A stretch of DNA of 21,250 nt from Actinomycetes bacterium (GTDB lineage: Bacteria > Actinomycetota > Acidimicrobiia > Spongiisociales > UBA5794). The position numbers were made by a program, and so were the translations under genes. The stretch lies in assembly GCA_024640745.1 (NCBI GenBank), contig JAHEEL010000011.1, forward strand, positions 1 to 21,250. Reading direction: 5' to 3'. The notes under the pieces are model-generated. The model did not search any database, was not told the DNA's origin, and saw only the letters and a program-made list of their open reading frames with translations. This document shows positions 1 to 7,476 of this stretch, one piece after another (position 1 is the first letter of the stretch; every line of letters begins with the position of its first letter).

Positions 1-720
1 GTTACCGGTCTCGTCGGCGGTGAGGTGGCCATCCCGGACTCCGATGAAGTCGTCACCGTCGAGGGGTATCTCCCGACCGTGGGCATTGATGTCGTGTACC
101 AGGAGCAGTGGCCCGTCCCGTTCACCGATTGGCTGACCTTGGCGAACTCGATCAAGAACAGTGAAGCCGACATGGTGGTCGCTGCGACCGCTTCGCCGGA
201 TGAGGCGATCTCACTGATGAACGCGTTCGCGACGGTGCAGTACAACCCGAAACTGATCTGGATGTCTCAGGGAGCGCAGTCCGAGTTCCAGGAGACGCTC
301 GGCGACGTGGCGAACGGCGTCACCATCCATTCGGCGTGGCACCCGCTTGCCGATTGGGAGGGTGTGCTCGGAGGCGAGGTCTACACGAACACCGACTTCA
401 TCGAGGGCTTCACCGAATCGTTCGGGCGGGCTCCGGATGAAGACGAAGCAATCCCATTCTCGCTCTGTCAGGGAGTCGAGCAGGCGATTCTCGGTGTCGG
501 CTCCACGGACAACGTGGCGATGTCCGAGTGGATGCATGCCCGCACGCCGGATGATCCGGTCAAGACCATTCTCGGTGACTGGGTATGGGATGAACGAGGG
601 CTGCCGGTCGATCGCTCCATGATCATGGTGCAGTGGCAGGACGGCGAACTCAAGTTCGTGTACCCGGTTGGAGAATTCCCGGGCACGGTGGACCTCGTCT
701 ACCCGAAGCCTGAGTTCTAA
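1..720 (+). CDS. ABC transporter substrate-binding protein, LIV/amide type (5' end cut off)
   Basis: The reading frame is open from the first base, so the start, signal peptide and first lobe lie outside the window; 239 codons remain before the TAA at 718-720. The visible part is the second half of a type I periplasmic binding protein (Peripla_BP_6 / Leu-Ile-Val-binding fold). It has a strand-turn-helix segment in which ADMVVAATASPDEAISLMNA is typical of the second lobe, followed by YNPKLIWMSQGA. It would capture the substrate outside the membrane and deliver it to the LivH/LivM permease encoded downstream. Family membership is strongly supported by the complete livGFHM set that follows. The ligand cannot be read from sequence: branched-chain amino acids are the default, but this family also binds amides, urea and aromatic acids. 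The GTG at 25 is an internal codon, not the start. Confidence 0.85.
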   Translation, partial: VTGLVGGEVAIPDSDEVVTVEGYLPTVGIDVVYQEQWPVPFTDWLTLANSIKNSEADMVVAATASPDEAISLMNAFATVQYNPKLIWMSQGAQSEFQETLGDVANGVTIHSAWHPLADWEGVLGGEVYTNTDFIEGFTESFGRAPDEDEAIPFSLCQGVEQAILGVGSTDNVAMSEWMHARTPDDPVKTILGDWVWDERGLPVDRSMIMVQWQDGELKFVYPVGEFPGTVDLVYPKPEF

Positions 721-744
721 GCCGGCATTTGAGCGAATGACAGG

Positions 745-781
745 GAAGATGGGGCGCCGGACGGGCCGGTGCCCCATCTTC
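745..781 (+). terminator. Strong hairpin between binding-protein gene and livG (attenuator or mRNA stabiliser)
   Basis: The arms GAAGATGGGGC (745-755) and GCCCCATCTTC (771-781) pair perfectly. The stem continues through one G-U and four G-C pairs to a five-base loop (761-765). It starts about 25 bases after the stop codon. No T-run follows, so it is not a textbook intrinsic terminator. In many solute-binding-protein operons such a hairpin lets the binding protein be made in excess by partial termination or by protecting the upstream mRNA; that role is inferred here. Confidence 0.7.
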
Positions 782-882
782 AAACCGGCTTGACGTGCGG
801 CACGCAGTTGGGACGAACGGCGAGAGGCGGGAGCTGAAGTGGTGAGTGGATGTTCGGACAGAGCGGCGGTTGGAGGCCAGTA

Positions 883-1620
883 GTGGGCGCGATGCTCGAG
901 GCGCGAGGTCTGAACAAGGGTTTTGGCGGCATTCAAGCCGTCAACGATGCCAGCTTCGAGATCGAAGAAGGGACGATCACCTCTCTCATCGGTCCGAACG
1001 GAGCCGGCAAGACGACGACTTTCAACCTCATCAACAACGTGATCAGGGCGGATTCCGGATCGGTGAAGTTCAACGGTCGCGAGATCACCCGCAAGATGCC
1101 GCACAAGCTGACACGGCTCGGCATCGGGCGAACCTTCCAGGTCACGAGGGCGCTCGACGACATGACGCTGATCGAGAACATGGTCGTCGGGTCGTCCGCG
1201 CAGAACCTGCGAGGCACGTTTGGCTCGCGGATGTTGGACTCGGAGACCGAACGAGCGCTCGACCTCCTCGAATTCGTGGGCATCGAGAAGTACGCCTACT
1301 CCAAGGCCGAGTTGTTGTCGTATGGCCAGCGCAAGCTGTTGGAGTTCTCCGCGGTGCTGATGTCGAACCCCCGCCTCGTCATGCTCGATGAGCCGGCGGG
1401 CGGCGTGAATCCGGCGCTGCTGGAACGCATGGTCGATCGGATCCGACGGCTCAACGAGCAGGGGATCACGTTCTTCATCGTGGAGCACAACATGGACCTG
1501 GTCATGGATCTGAGTGACTCGGTGATCGTCATGGCCCACGGCGAAGTGCTCACTCATGGGACACCGGAAGAGGTGCAGAGTGACGGCCGCGTGCTCGATG
1601 CGTATCTGGGGATGGCCTGA
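883..1620 (+). CDS. livG: Branched-chain amino acid ABC transporter ATP-binding protein LivG
   Basis: This is one of two ATPases that drive the LIV-type importer. From the chosen GTG start it is 245 residues, the normal LivG length. Walker A is GPNGAGKTT (37-45), the Q-loop Gln is at 86, the signature is LSYGQ (145-149), Walker B ends in LDEP with Asp169 and Glu170, and the switch His is at 202 in VEHNM. The LSYGQ form of the signature is common in LivG. GGAGG at 872-876 lies 6 bases before GTG 883, which decided the start. ATG 892, where homology normally begins, and ATG 850 are alternatives in the same frame. The stop at 1618-1620 is one base from the livF start, so the two are translated together. 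Confidence 0.93.
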   Translation: MGAMLEARGLNKGFGGIQAVNDASFEIEEGTITSLIGPNGAGKTTTFNLINNVIRADSGSVKFNGREITRKMPHKLTRLGIGRTFQVTRALDDMTLIENMVVGSSAQNLRGTFGSRMLDSETERALDLLEFVGIEKYAYSKAELLSYGQRKLLEFSAVLMSNPRLVMLDEPAGGVNPALLERMVDRIRRLNEQGITFFIVEHNMDLVMDLSDSVIVMAHGEVLTHGTPEEVQSDGRVLDAYLGMA

Positions 1621-1621
1621 C

Positions 1622-2359
1622 ATGCCGATTCTCGAGATCACCGACGTCAGCGCCGGGTACGGGTCTGGGCCCGACATTCTTCGCGGCCTCTCGCTCGAAG
1701 TCGAAGAGGCCAAGTCCTACTGCATCATCGGCCCGAATGGAGCCGGCAAGTCGACGTTGTTCAAGGTCATTGCCGGCCTACTCCATCCACGAACCGGAAA
1801 CGTCGTGTTCCGGGGCGAATCGCTGGCGCGCCGGAGACCCGACCAGGTGCTCGCAACCGGCGTGTGTTTCGTCCCCCAGGATCAGGCACTGTTCCCCGAG
1901 ATGAGTGTGCGCGAGAACCTGATCATGGGCGCCTACCTCGTGAAGGATCGCTCCCTGGTCAAGGAGCGTCTCGCGCGGGTGTACGAGATGTTCCCCATCC
2001 TCTCGGAACGAGCAGGCCAGGACGCCGGGAAACTCTCCGGCGGGCAGCAGCAGATGCTGGCAATGGGTCGCGCCCTCATGATCGATCCCATTCTGCTCAT
2101 GCTCGACGAACCAACGCTCGGCTTGGCGCCCCAGATTGCCCAGCAGATCTTCTCGCAGGTCGAGCAGCTGAAGAGCATGGGCCTCACCGTGGTGATCATC
2201 GAACAGAACGCCCAACGCGGGCTCGAACTCGCCGATTGGGGTGTGGTGCTCGACCTTGGCATCGTCCGCTTCGAGGGGCCGTCGGAGGGCATTCTCGAAG
2301 ACCCCCGCATTCGCGAGCTGTATCTCGGCAAAGCGGCGAGTACGGGAGAGACGAGATGA
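1622..2359 (+). CDS. livF: Branched-chain amino acid ABC transporter ATP-binding protein LivF
   Basis: This is the second ATPase of the LIV-type importer, 245 residues. It shows Walker A GPNGAGKS (37-44), Q-loop Gln86, a canonical LSGGQ signature (138-142) and Walker B LLMLDEP (158-164). The usual switch His is replaced by Gln in VIIEQN (194-195), which is the normal LivF form rather than a defect. The ATG at 1622 follows the livG stop by one base; a longer reading frame upstream would overlap livG and has no homology support. The gene ends in an ATGA overlap with livH. LivF pairs with LivG as an ATPase heterodimer on the cytoplasmic face of the LivHM permease. Confidence 0.94.
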   Translation: MPILEITDVSAGYGSGPDILRGLSLEVEEAKSYCIIGPNGAGKSTLFKVIAGLLHPRTGNVVFRGESLARRRPDQVLATGVCFVPQDQALFPEMSVRENLIMGAYLVKDRSLVKERLARVYEMFPILSERAGQDAGKLSGGQQQMLAMGRALMIDPILLMLDEPTLGLAPQIAQQIFSQVEQLKSMGLTVVIIEQNAQRGLELADWGVVLDLGIVRFEGPSEGILEDPRIRELYLGKAASTGETR

Positions 2360-3255
2360 CCAATGTGATCCAGGTTGCGATCCTCGGTCTGTTGCTCGGT
2401 GGTGTCTACGCCCTGATGGCCGCTGGTCTGACATTGGCGTTCGGCGTCATGCGGATCGTGAACCTCGCCCATGCTGCGTTCATCATTGCTTCGGCCTACA
2501 TCTCGTTCTTTGCATTCGAGAAGCTCGGCATCGATCCGCTGCTGTCGGTGGTGTTCGTCATGCCGATCATGTTCCTCTTCGGCGTCGCCGTCTATCAGGT
2601 CCTGTTCCGCCGGATCGAAGGCTCCAAGAGGTTCGGCGAAATGACCGTGTTGCTCACGTTCGGGATCGCCATCATGGTCGAAGGTCTCCTCGGGTTCGCC
2701 TTCACCGGCATCTACCGAAAGGCGGCGCCGGGATACGCCAACGAATCGTTCATCGTGGACGGCCTGTTCCTCCCCCAGGGCGACATTCTCTTCATCCCGA
2801 AGGGTCAGTTCTATGCGTCGTTGCTGAGCATCGTGTTGCTGGTCGCGCTCTGGGCATTCCTGCGCTACAGCCAGACGGGCTATGCCATTCGGGCCACAAC
2901 GCAGAATCGCGCGGCTGCAGAGATCGTTGGGGTCAACGTGCGCAGGGTGTCTGCGATCTCCTTCGGTCTCTCGACCGCGCTTGCGGGCGCGTCCGGCGCA
3001 CTGATGAGCTACCTCTTCCCGTTCTTCCCCTTCCGCCACTGGCAGTGGGTTGCGGTTCTGTTGGCGTTGGTGGTGTTGGGCGGGATGGGCAGCATGAAGG
3101 GCGCGGTCATCGGGGCCCTGGTGCTCGGTGTTGCCAGCTCGTTCGTCGTTGACCAGATCGGGCCGACGTGGGGCCCCATGACGTTCTATCTGGCCCTATT
3201 CCTGATTCTGCTCATCCGTCCCCAAGGGCTGTTCGGCAAGGAGGCCCCAGCGTGA
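2356..3255 (+). CDS. livH: Branched-chain amino acid ABC transporter permease LivH
   Basis: This is an integral membrane permease of 299 residues, nearly all hydrophobic segments. It opens with the family hallmark GLLLGGVYALMAAGLTLAFG followed by MRIVNLAHAAF, which is diagnostic of LivH. The cytoplasmic coupling loop that contacts the ATPases is visible as a charged stretch (RATTQNRAAAEIVGVNVRRV) after the middle of the protein. The last segment ends in LLIRPQGLFG, also typical. The ATG at 2356 overlaps the livF stop (ATGA) and sits behind a GGGAGAGACGAG purine-rich site. The end overlaps the GTG of livM. Translational coupling through livF-livH-livM suggests balanced production of the complex. 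Confidence 0.94.
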   Translation: MTNVIQVAILGLLLGGVYALMAAGLTLAFGVMRIVNLAHAAFIIASAYISFFAFEKLGIDPLLSVVFVMPIMFLFGVAVYQVLFRRIEGSKRFGEMTVLLTFGIAIMVEGLLGFAFTGIYRKAAPGYANESFIVDGLFLPQGDILFIPKGQFYASLLSIVLLVALWAFLRYSQTGYAIRATTQNRAAAEIVGVNVRRVSAISFGLSTALAGASGALMSYLFPFFPFRHWQWVAVLLALVVLGGMGSMKGAVIGALVLGVASSFVVDQIGPTWGPMTFYLALFLILLIRPQGLFGKEAPA

Positions 3256-4295
3256 TCGAAGACCGCGCCGCCGTGGGTCCTGAGCCTTCCGACCCCGAAC
3301 CGGAACAGCAAGAAGCCCAGCGCCCACCTGGACCGGCTCGCTACCGCTGGTACGTGCTGGCGGCGGTCGTCGTCGCGCTCTTCGCTCTGCCGCTGTTCCG
3401 CCCGATGATCAGCTCCTACAACTATGTGTTGACGCTCGGCGCCCTCATTCTCATGTGGGTAGCGATGAGCTCGAGTTGGAACATCCTCGGCGGATTCGCC
3501 GGCTACATCTCTCTCGGTCATAGCGTGTTCATGGGCGTCGGAGGATATGTCGCAGGCGTCCTGCTCTACTACCACGGCATCAGCCCGTTTCTCACCGCTC
3601 CCCTGGGCGGTTTGGCGGCAGTGGCGCTCGGATTCCTTGCCGGGTTCATCACGCTGCGCACCCGCGGCCCGGCCTTCATCATCTCGACGATTGCGCTGCT
3701 GTTCATGTTCCTGCTCATGACCGACAACTTCGAGTACCTGGGCGGCGCCGCGGGGCTTCCGCTTCCCGCTCTGCCGCTCTCGCAGGAATGGCTCCGTGTG
3801 CCGTTCTACTACGCGATGTTGCTCATCGCCCTGGGGGCCATCTGGACGGCCTACCGCGTTGCCCACTCGAAGTTCGGCATGGGTCTGCGCGCGATCGCCG
3901 AAGACGAGGTGAAGGCCGAGGTTGCCGGCGTTCCCACCCGCCTCTACAAGATCTCCGCATTTGCGATCAGCGCCTTCTGGGTCGGCGTAGCCGGAGCGAT
4001 CTACGGATACTCGATCGCATTCGTTCGGCCGACCGTCTTCTTCACCATCGCGATCTCGGCGCAAATGGTGTTGATGGCCATCATCGGAGGGAAGGGGACG
4101 GTTGCGGGGCCGGTTGTCGGCGCCGTCCTCATCTACGCCATCAACGAGCTGTCGCTCGTCGCCTTTGGAGCCACCGAATTCAACATCGTGATCCAGGGCA
4201 CCATGCTCGTTGCGGTGTTGTTGTTCTTCCCGCTCGGCATCGTCGGGACGCTCCGCAAGATGAACCGGTTACCAGCGTTCCTCAACTGGGATTGA
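3252..4295 (+). CDS. livM: Branched-chain amino acid ABC transporter permease LivM
   Basis: This is the second permease subunit, 347 residues from the GTG at 3252, which overlaps the livH stop as GTGA. The first 33 or so residues are a hydrophilic, Pro/Glu-rich tail (DRAAVGPEPSDPEPEQQ), a modest cytoplasmic extension common in actinobacterial-type LivM. The membrane core follows. Family hallmarks are WNILGGFAGYISLGHSVFMGVGGYVAG (only partly quoted features: WNILGG, GHSVFMGVG), TLRTRGPAFIISTIALLF, and the coupling loop GLRAIAEDEVKAEVAGVPT. The C-terminal GGKGTVAGPVVGAVL and a final hydrophobic segment complete the fold. It is the last gene of the transporter operon; a 52-base gap separates it from the TSUP permease gene. 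Confidence 0.92.
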   Translation: MIEDRAAVGPEPSDPEPEQQEAQRPPGPARYRWYVLAAVVVALFALPLFRPMISSYNYVLTLGALILMWVAMSSSWNILGGFAGYISLGHSVFMGVGGYVAGVLLYYHGISPFLTAPLGGLAAVALGFLAGFITLRTRGPAFIISTIALLFMFLLMTDNFEYLGGAAGLPLPALPLSQEWLRVPFYYAMLLIALGAIWTAYRVAHSKFGMGLRAIAEDEVKAEVAGVPTRLYKISAFAISAFWVGVAGAIYGYSIAFVRPTVFFTIAISAQMVLMAIIGGKGTVAGPVVGAVLIYAINELSLVAFGATEFNIVIQGTMLVAVLLFFPLGIVGTLRKMNRLPAFLNWD

Positions 4296-4347
4296 CATGC
4301 ACCGAACCGGCTGTCGGCACCGGTCGATCGCTGCTTCTGTGACATAG

Positions 4348-5091
4348 ATGCAAGCCGGCGAGATCCTCCTCGTGCTGGCGGCGGTGGCGCTGGGCTTCTT
4401 CGCCAAAGGGGTGACCGGCCTCGGGGGCCCGATGCTGGCAATCCCGGTTCTGGCGTCGTTCATGGGTGTCGAATATGCCGTCGCGGTGATCGCAATCCCC
4501 TCGGCGCTCGCCAACTTCTGGCTGATGGTCAAGACCCGTTCGGCTGCATCCGACATCCGCTGGTTCCTCGTGCCGATGATGATCACGGGGGTGGTCGGGA
4601 CACTGCTCGGCGTGTGGCTCTTGGTGAGCATCGATGACCGGATCATGTCCGTGGTTCTTGGTGTCTTCATGCTGTTGTACATCATCTGGTACCTGCTCGA
4701 CCCGGAGCGCAAGATCGACGATCGCACGGCACGCCGTCTGGCTGCACCGGCCGGACTGGGTGCCGGCGTGCTGATCGGCGCTACCGGAATCTCAGCGCCG
4801 GTGGTCGGTACCTACGTTCACAGCCTTCGCCTCGATCGCTCCCAATTCGTGTTCGCCGTGTCCGTTCCGTTCTTCTTCCTCGGGGTGATGCAGATCGTTT
4901 CGCTCGCGGCCCTCGGGGGCTACGACGAGGCGAGGATCACGGCCGGGATCATTGCCTGTGTGCCGGTCGTGATCGTGACGCCGATTGCGATGCGGATCGG
5001 CAGAGGGTTGTCCGTGCAGGTGTTTCAGTATGTCGTCCTCGCCGTGCTCGGTGTCGCGGCACTGCGCCTGTTGTGGTCCGGGCTTGCGTGA
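4348..5091 (+). CDS. TSUP-family (TauE/SafE-type) permease
   Basis: This is a 247-residue membrane protein with the two-fold repeat of the TSUP family: GLGGPMLAIPVL near residues 24-35 and GATGISAPVVGTYV near 144-157. Each sits at the start of a block of about four hydrophobic segments, giving about eight in all. Characterised members move sulfite, sulfonates (sulfoacetate, sulfolactate) or other small organic anions, usually outward; the substrate here cannot be read from sequence. No clear Shine-Dalgarno site precedes ATG 4348, although the first 20 residues already match the family. It lies 52 bases after livM on the same strand and may be co-transcribed, or may have a weak promoter of its own. 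It ends 12 bases from the convergent regulator gene. Confidence 0.85.
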   Translation: MQAGEILLVLAAVALGFFAKGVTGLGGPMLAIPVLASFMGVEYAVAVIAIPSALANFWLMVKTRSAASDIRWFLVPMMITGVVGTLLGVWLLVSIDDRIMSVVLGVFMLLYIIWYLLDPERKIDDRTARRLAAPAGLGAGVLIGATGISAPVVGTYVHSLRLDRSQFVFAVSVPFFFLGVMQIVSLAALGGYDEARITAGIIACVPVVIVTPIAMRIGRGLSVQVFQYVVLAVLGVAALRLLWSGLA

Positions 5092-5103
5092 AGCGTGAGC
5101 GCC

Positions 5104-6240
5104 CTACTTCGAACGAACCGGTCCGGACGAGGAGCGGACCACGAGGGAGGGGGCCAACCGTATCGGCTCGTAGGAGGTCTCGAGGATGCGATCGTCTCTG
5201 GCCATCAGATCGAGCAGGAGGTCTGCGGCCATCGAACCCATCTCCTCATAGGGGACTGAGATCGTGGTGAGCGCAGGGTCGAGTCGATCGACGAGAGCAA
5301 TGTCGTCGTACCCAGTGACCGAGATATCTCTCGGAACGTCGAGTCCGCGTTCCCGGATCGCGTCGATGCAACCCAGTGCGAGGAGATCGTTGGCGGCGAC
5401 GATCGCCGTGAACGCGCCATCGGAGTCCAGCAATCGATCGCACGCGACGCGACCGTCTCGAGAACGAAACGCCCCGGCTTCGAAGACACGGCATTCGGTG
5501 GTCGCCAAACCGGCTCGTGCGATCGCATCGAGGAAGGCGTCCCTCCTGAACAGGCCGGTCGAGATGTCAAGCGGGCCGGCGACGTGCGCGATTCTGGTGT
5601 GCGCCAACGCGACCAGGTGATCCACGATGAGGGCGAACGCCGCCCGATCATCGCATACGATTGCCGGGAGGGACTTGCGCTCCACTGAGCGGCCAACGAG
5701 GACGGTCGGCACGTTGTGACCCATGAGGGCTTCCGGCGGAGTGAAGTCGAGGCGGGCGTTGGCGACGATCAGCCCATCGACGCGCCGGTCGAGGAAGGTG
5801 TCCACCGCGGTCTTGGCGTGCGGAGAACTCTCATCGTCCGAGCCGATCAGGAGCGAGTACCCGACCTCGCTCAGGACGTGCTGGGCGCCAGCGAGGATCG
5901 GAGGAGTGAACGGGCTGACCAGATCCGGCACGACCATTCCCACGGACCGGGTTCGGTTCGTTCGTAATCCTCTGGCAAACGGGTGCGGCTGATACCCAAG
6001 GAGCGCGGCTGCAGCAATCACGCGATCAGCGGTCTCGCTGCTCACCTCCGACCGGGTTGATTCATTGAGCGCGCGCGAAGCGGTCGAGATATGTACGCCG
6101 GCCTCGCGTGCGACATCCTTGAGCGTGATGGCCTTCGCGATCAGATGCTCCCTTCGGTGTCCCGATTCCGTGCGATCGGATTGCACGTTCCTTTCCGACC
6201 GGACCGCTGCGATCCTCGTCCGCGCGCGTGCCTCCGCCAC
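5104..6240 (-). CDS. LacI-family transcriptional regulator
   Basis: This is a LacI/GalR-type repressor. The DNA-binding helix-turn-helix is TLKDVAREAGVHISTASRAL (about residues 39-58), followed by a hinge region with YQPHPFARGLRT. A periplasmic-binding-protein-like effector domain covers about residues 90-370, including DDIALVDRLDPALTTISVP and EEMG. From GTG 6240 (GAAGG 8 bases upstream) the protein has 378 residues and an unusual basic lead of about 35 residues before the helix-turn-helix. GTG 6186 would shorten this lead to about 16 residues. The best ribosome site, AAGGGAG at 6148-6154, has no ATG/GTG/TTG behind it, only ATC at 6141. The gene follows the KDG-catabolism genes on the same strand and is the likely local regulator of them; a candidate operator overlaps its promoter. 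Confidence 0.9.
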   Translation of the reverse strand: MAEARARTRIAAVRSERNVQSDRTESGHRREHLIAKAITLKDVAREAGVHISTASRALNESTRSEVSSETADRVIAAAALLGYQPHPFARGLRTNRTRSVGMVVPDLVSPFTPPILAGAQHVLSEVGYSLLIGSDDESSPHAKTAVDTFLDRRVDGLIVANARLDFTPPEALMGHNVPTVLVGRSVERKSLPAIVCDDRAAFALIVDHLVALAHTRIAHVAGPLDISTGLFRRDAFLDAIARAGLATTECRVFEAGAFRSRDGRVACDRLLDSDGAFTAIVAANDLLALGCIDAIRERGLDVPRDISVTGYDDIALVDRLDPALTTISVPYEEMGSMAADLLLDLMARDDRILETSYEPIRLAPSLVVRSSSGPVRSK

Positions 6241-6254
6241 CAGGTTGGCCTTCG

Positions 6255-6266
6255 CAATCGATTGTA
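6255..6266 (-). promoter_or_regulatory. Candidate operator and -10 element upstream of the LacI-family gene
   Basis: CAATCGATTG at 6255-6264 is a perfect 10-base palindrome with a central CG, the usual centre of LacI/GalR operators. On the minus strand TACAAT (6266-6261), one mismatch from the TATAAT -10 consensus, overlaps it. No good -35 is visible. The arrangement fits autorepression. If transcription starts near 6254 the leader to GTG 6240 would be very short, which slightly favours the internal start at 6186. Confidence 0.4.
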
Positions 6267-6402
6267 GGTCGGTGGCGAAAGGGAGCGTGGCGACCCTACA
6301 TGGCCGGCGCGGGGGAGGTAGCGCAGCCGGTGATTCGGAGCAAGACGGTGGCGATGAGCACCGGCGGATCGAGGCGACGCTCTTATGACCACGGTGACTA
6401 CG

Positions 6403-6417
6403 GGCGGCTGAGCCGCC
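6403..6417 (-). terminator. GC-rich inverted repeat downstream of the beta-hydroxyacid dehydrogenase gene
   Basis: GGCGGCT-G-AGCCGCC is a perfect 7-base inverted repeat, or a 5-base-pair stem with a 5-base loop when folded. It lies 24 bases past the dehydrogenase stop codon on the minus strand. No T-run follows, so termination is only a weak possibility. The rest of the 200-base gap (6241-6440) shows no further gene. Confidence 0.3.
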
Positions 6418-6440
6418 GCCTCTACTCCGGTGCTACCGCG

Positions 6441-7376
6441 TCAGCCGGACAGGCCGTCGTCGATCTCGACGTTCTCGGGTTCCAGCGTCCTGCCCGACGC
6501 AGCGGCCTGGAGTTCCAGTAGGGCTGCGAAGTCTTCGTCGCCCCAGCCTCGAGAGATGCCCTCCACCACGATCTGGTGGGCGATCGCCGACGTCGGCAGG
6601 GGGACGTTGAGCTCCCTGCCTTGCTCCAGGCCAAGCTCGAAGTCCTTGCGGAGGAGATGCCAGGTGAACGTCGGCTTCCACGTGAGGTTGACGAACGCCG
6701 GTGTCTTGTACCGGGAGAACGTCGACCCCATCACGCTGTCGTTCAAGAACTCGAGGAAGTCTGCGCGTGATACCCCTCCGGCCTCGGCGAGGATCGTGAT
6801 CTCCGACATCGTCTGTGTCACGACACCGAGCAGAAGGTTGTGGCAGATCTTGACCAGGCGTGCCTCGTCCCCGGAGCCGACGTACGTGACCTTCTCCCCG
6901 TACATGTCGAGGTACGGCAGCACCTCCTCATAGGCCTCGACGGGACCGGAAGCCACGGCGGTCAGTCTGCCGGATCGCACCACCTTTGCATTGCCACTGA
7001 CCGGGACGGCCACAACCGCGGCGCCACGCGCTGCCGCTCCTTCTCGCAGCATCACCGATGCCTCGGGGTTGATCGTGGTGGAGTCCACGATGATGCGCGG
7101 GCAGATGTCGTCACGGGAGAACACCCCGTTCTCGCCGAGCGTCACCTCGATGACGTCTTTCGGTCCTGCCACCGTGGTGAAGACGATGTCGCGGTCGGCG
7201 AGGTCGGCCGGACGGTCGACGACCTTCGCCCCGAACTCGACCAAGGCCTCGGCCTTCGCTCGGGTTCGGTTGTAGACGGTCACGTCACAGCCGTTGGCGA
7301 GCACCCGCTTGATCAGCGCTGAGCCCATGCGTCCGGCGCCGATCCAACCGATCGTGTGCGGGTAGTCACCTGCCAT
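6441..7376 (-). CDS. NAD(P)-dependent beta-hydroxyacid dehydrogenase (3-hydroxyisobutyrate dehydrogenase / tartronate-semialdehyde reductase family)
   Basis: This protein of 311 residues starts at ATG 7376, which has a strong AGGGAGG site 5 bases upstream; a longer frame to 7433 lacks this. The N-terminal Rossmann motif is IGAGRMG (12-18), and NRT (36-38) after the second strand suggests NADP(H) preference. The substrate-binding region reads PVSGN (125-129) where the family usually has PVSGG. The catalytic Lys176 in KICHN with Asn180, and the RKDFELG helix with Lys244, are present. Members oxidise 3-hydroxyisobutyrate (valine breakdown) or reduce tartronate semialdehyde (sugar-acid breakdown). 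Its place in a KDG gene set favours a sugar-acid semialdehyde; mmsA elsewhere in the window keeps the valine role open. Confidence 0.85.
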   Translation of the reverse strand: MAGDYPHTIGWIGAGRMGSALIKRVLANGCDVTVYNRTRAKAEALVEFGAKVVDRPADLADRDIVFTTVAGPKDVIEVTLGENGVFSRDDICPRIIVDSTTINPEASVMLREGAAARGAAVVAVPVSGNAKVVRSGRLTAVASGPVEAYEEVLPYLDMYGEKVTYVGSGDEARLVKICHNLLLGVVTQTMSEITILAEAGGVSRADFLEFLNDSVMGSTFSRYKTPAFVNLTWKPTFTWHLLRKDFELGLEQGRELNVPLPTSAIAHQIVVEGISRGWGDEDFAALLELQAAASGRTLEPENVEIDDGLSG

Positions 7377-7476
7377 ATCAACCTCCCTAGCCGCCCGCGC
7401 TTGAGGTACGGGACTCGTGTGGAGCCGGATCATACCCGGGCGTTCGTAGCGACGACGCAGGCAGGGAGCCGCCGGT

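Noticed and set aside
211..1713. Long minus-strand open frame of 500 codons opposite the binding-protein and livG genes
   Set aside because: It is the reverse-strand shadow of two well-supported genes. Its composition (rich in Arg, His, Asp and Glu without domain motifs) is that of an antisense GC-rich frame.
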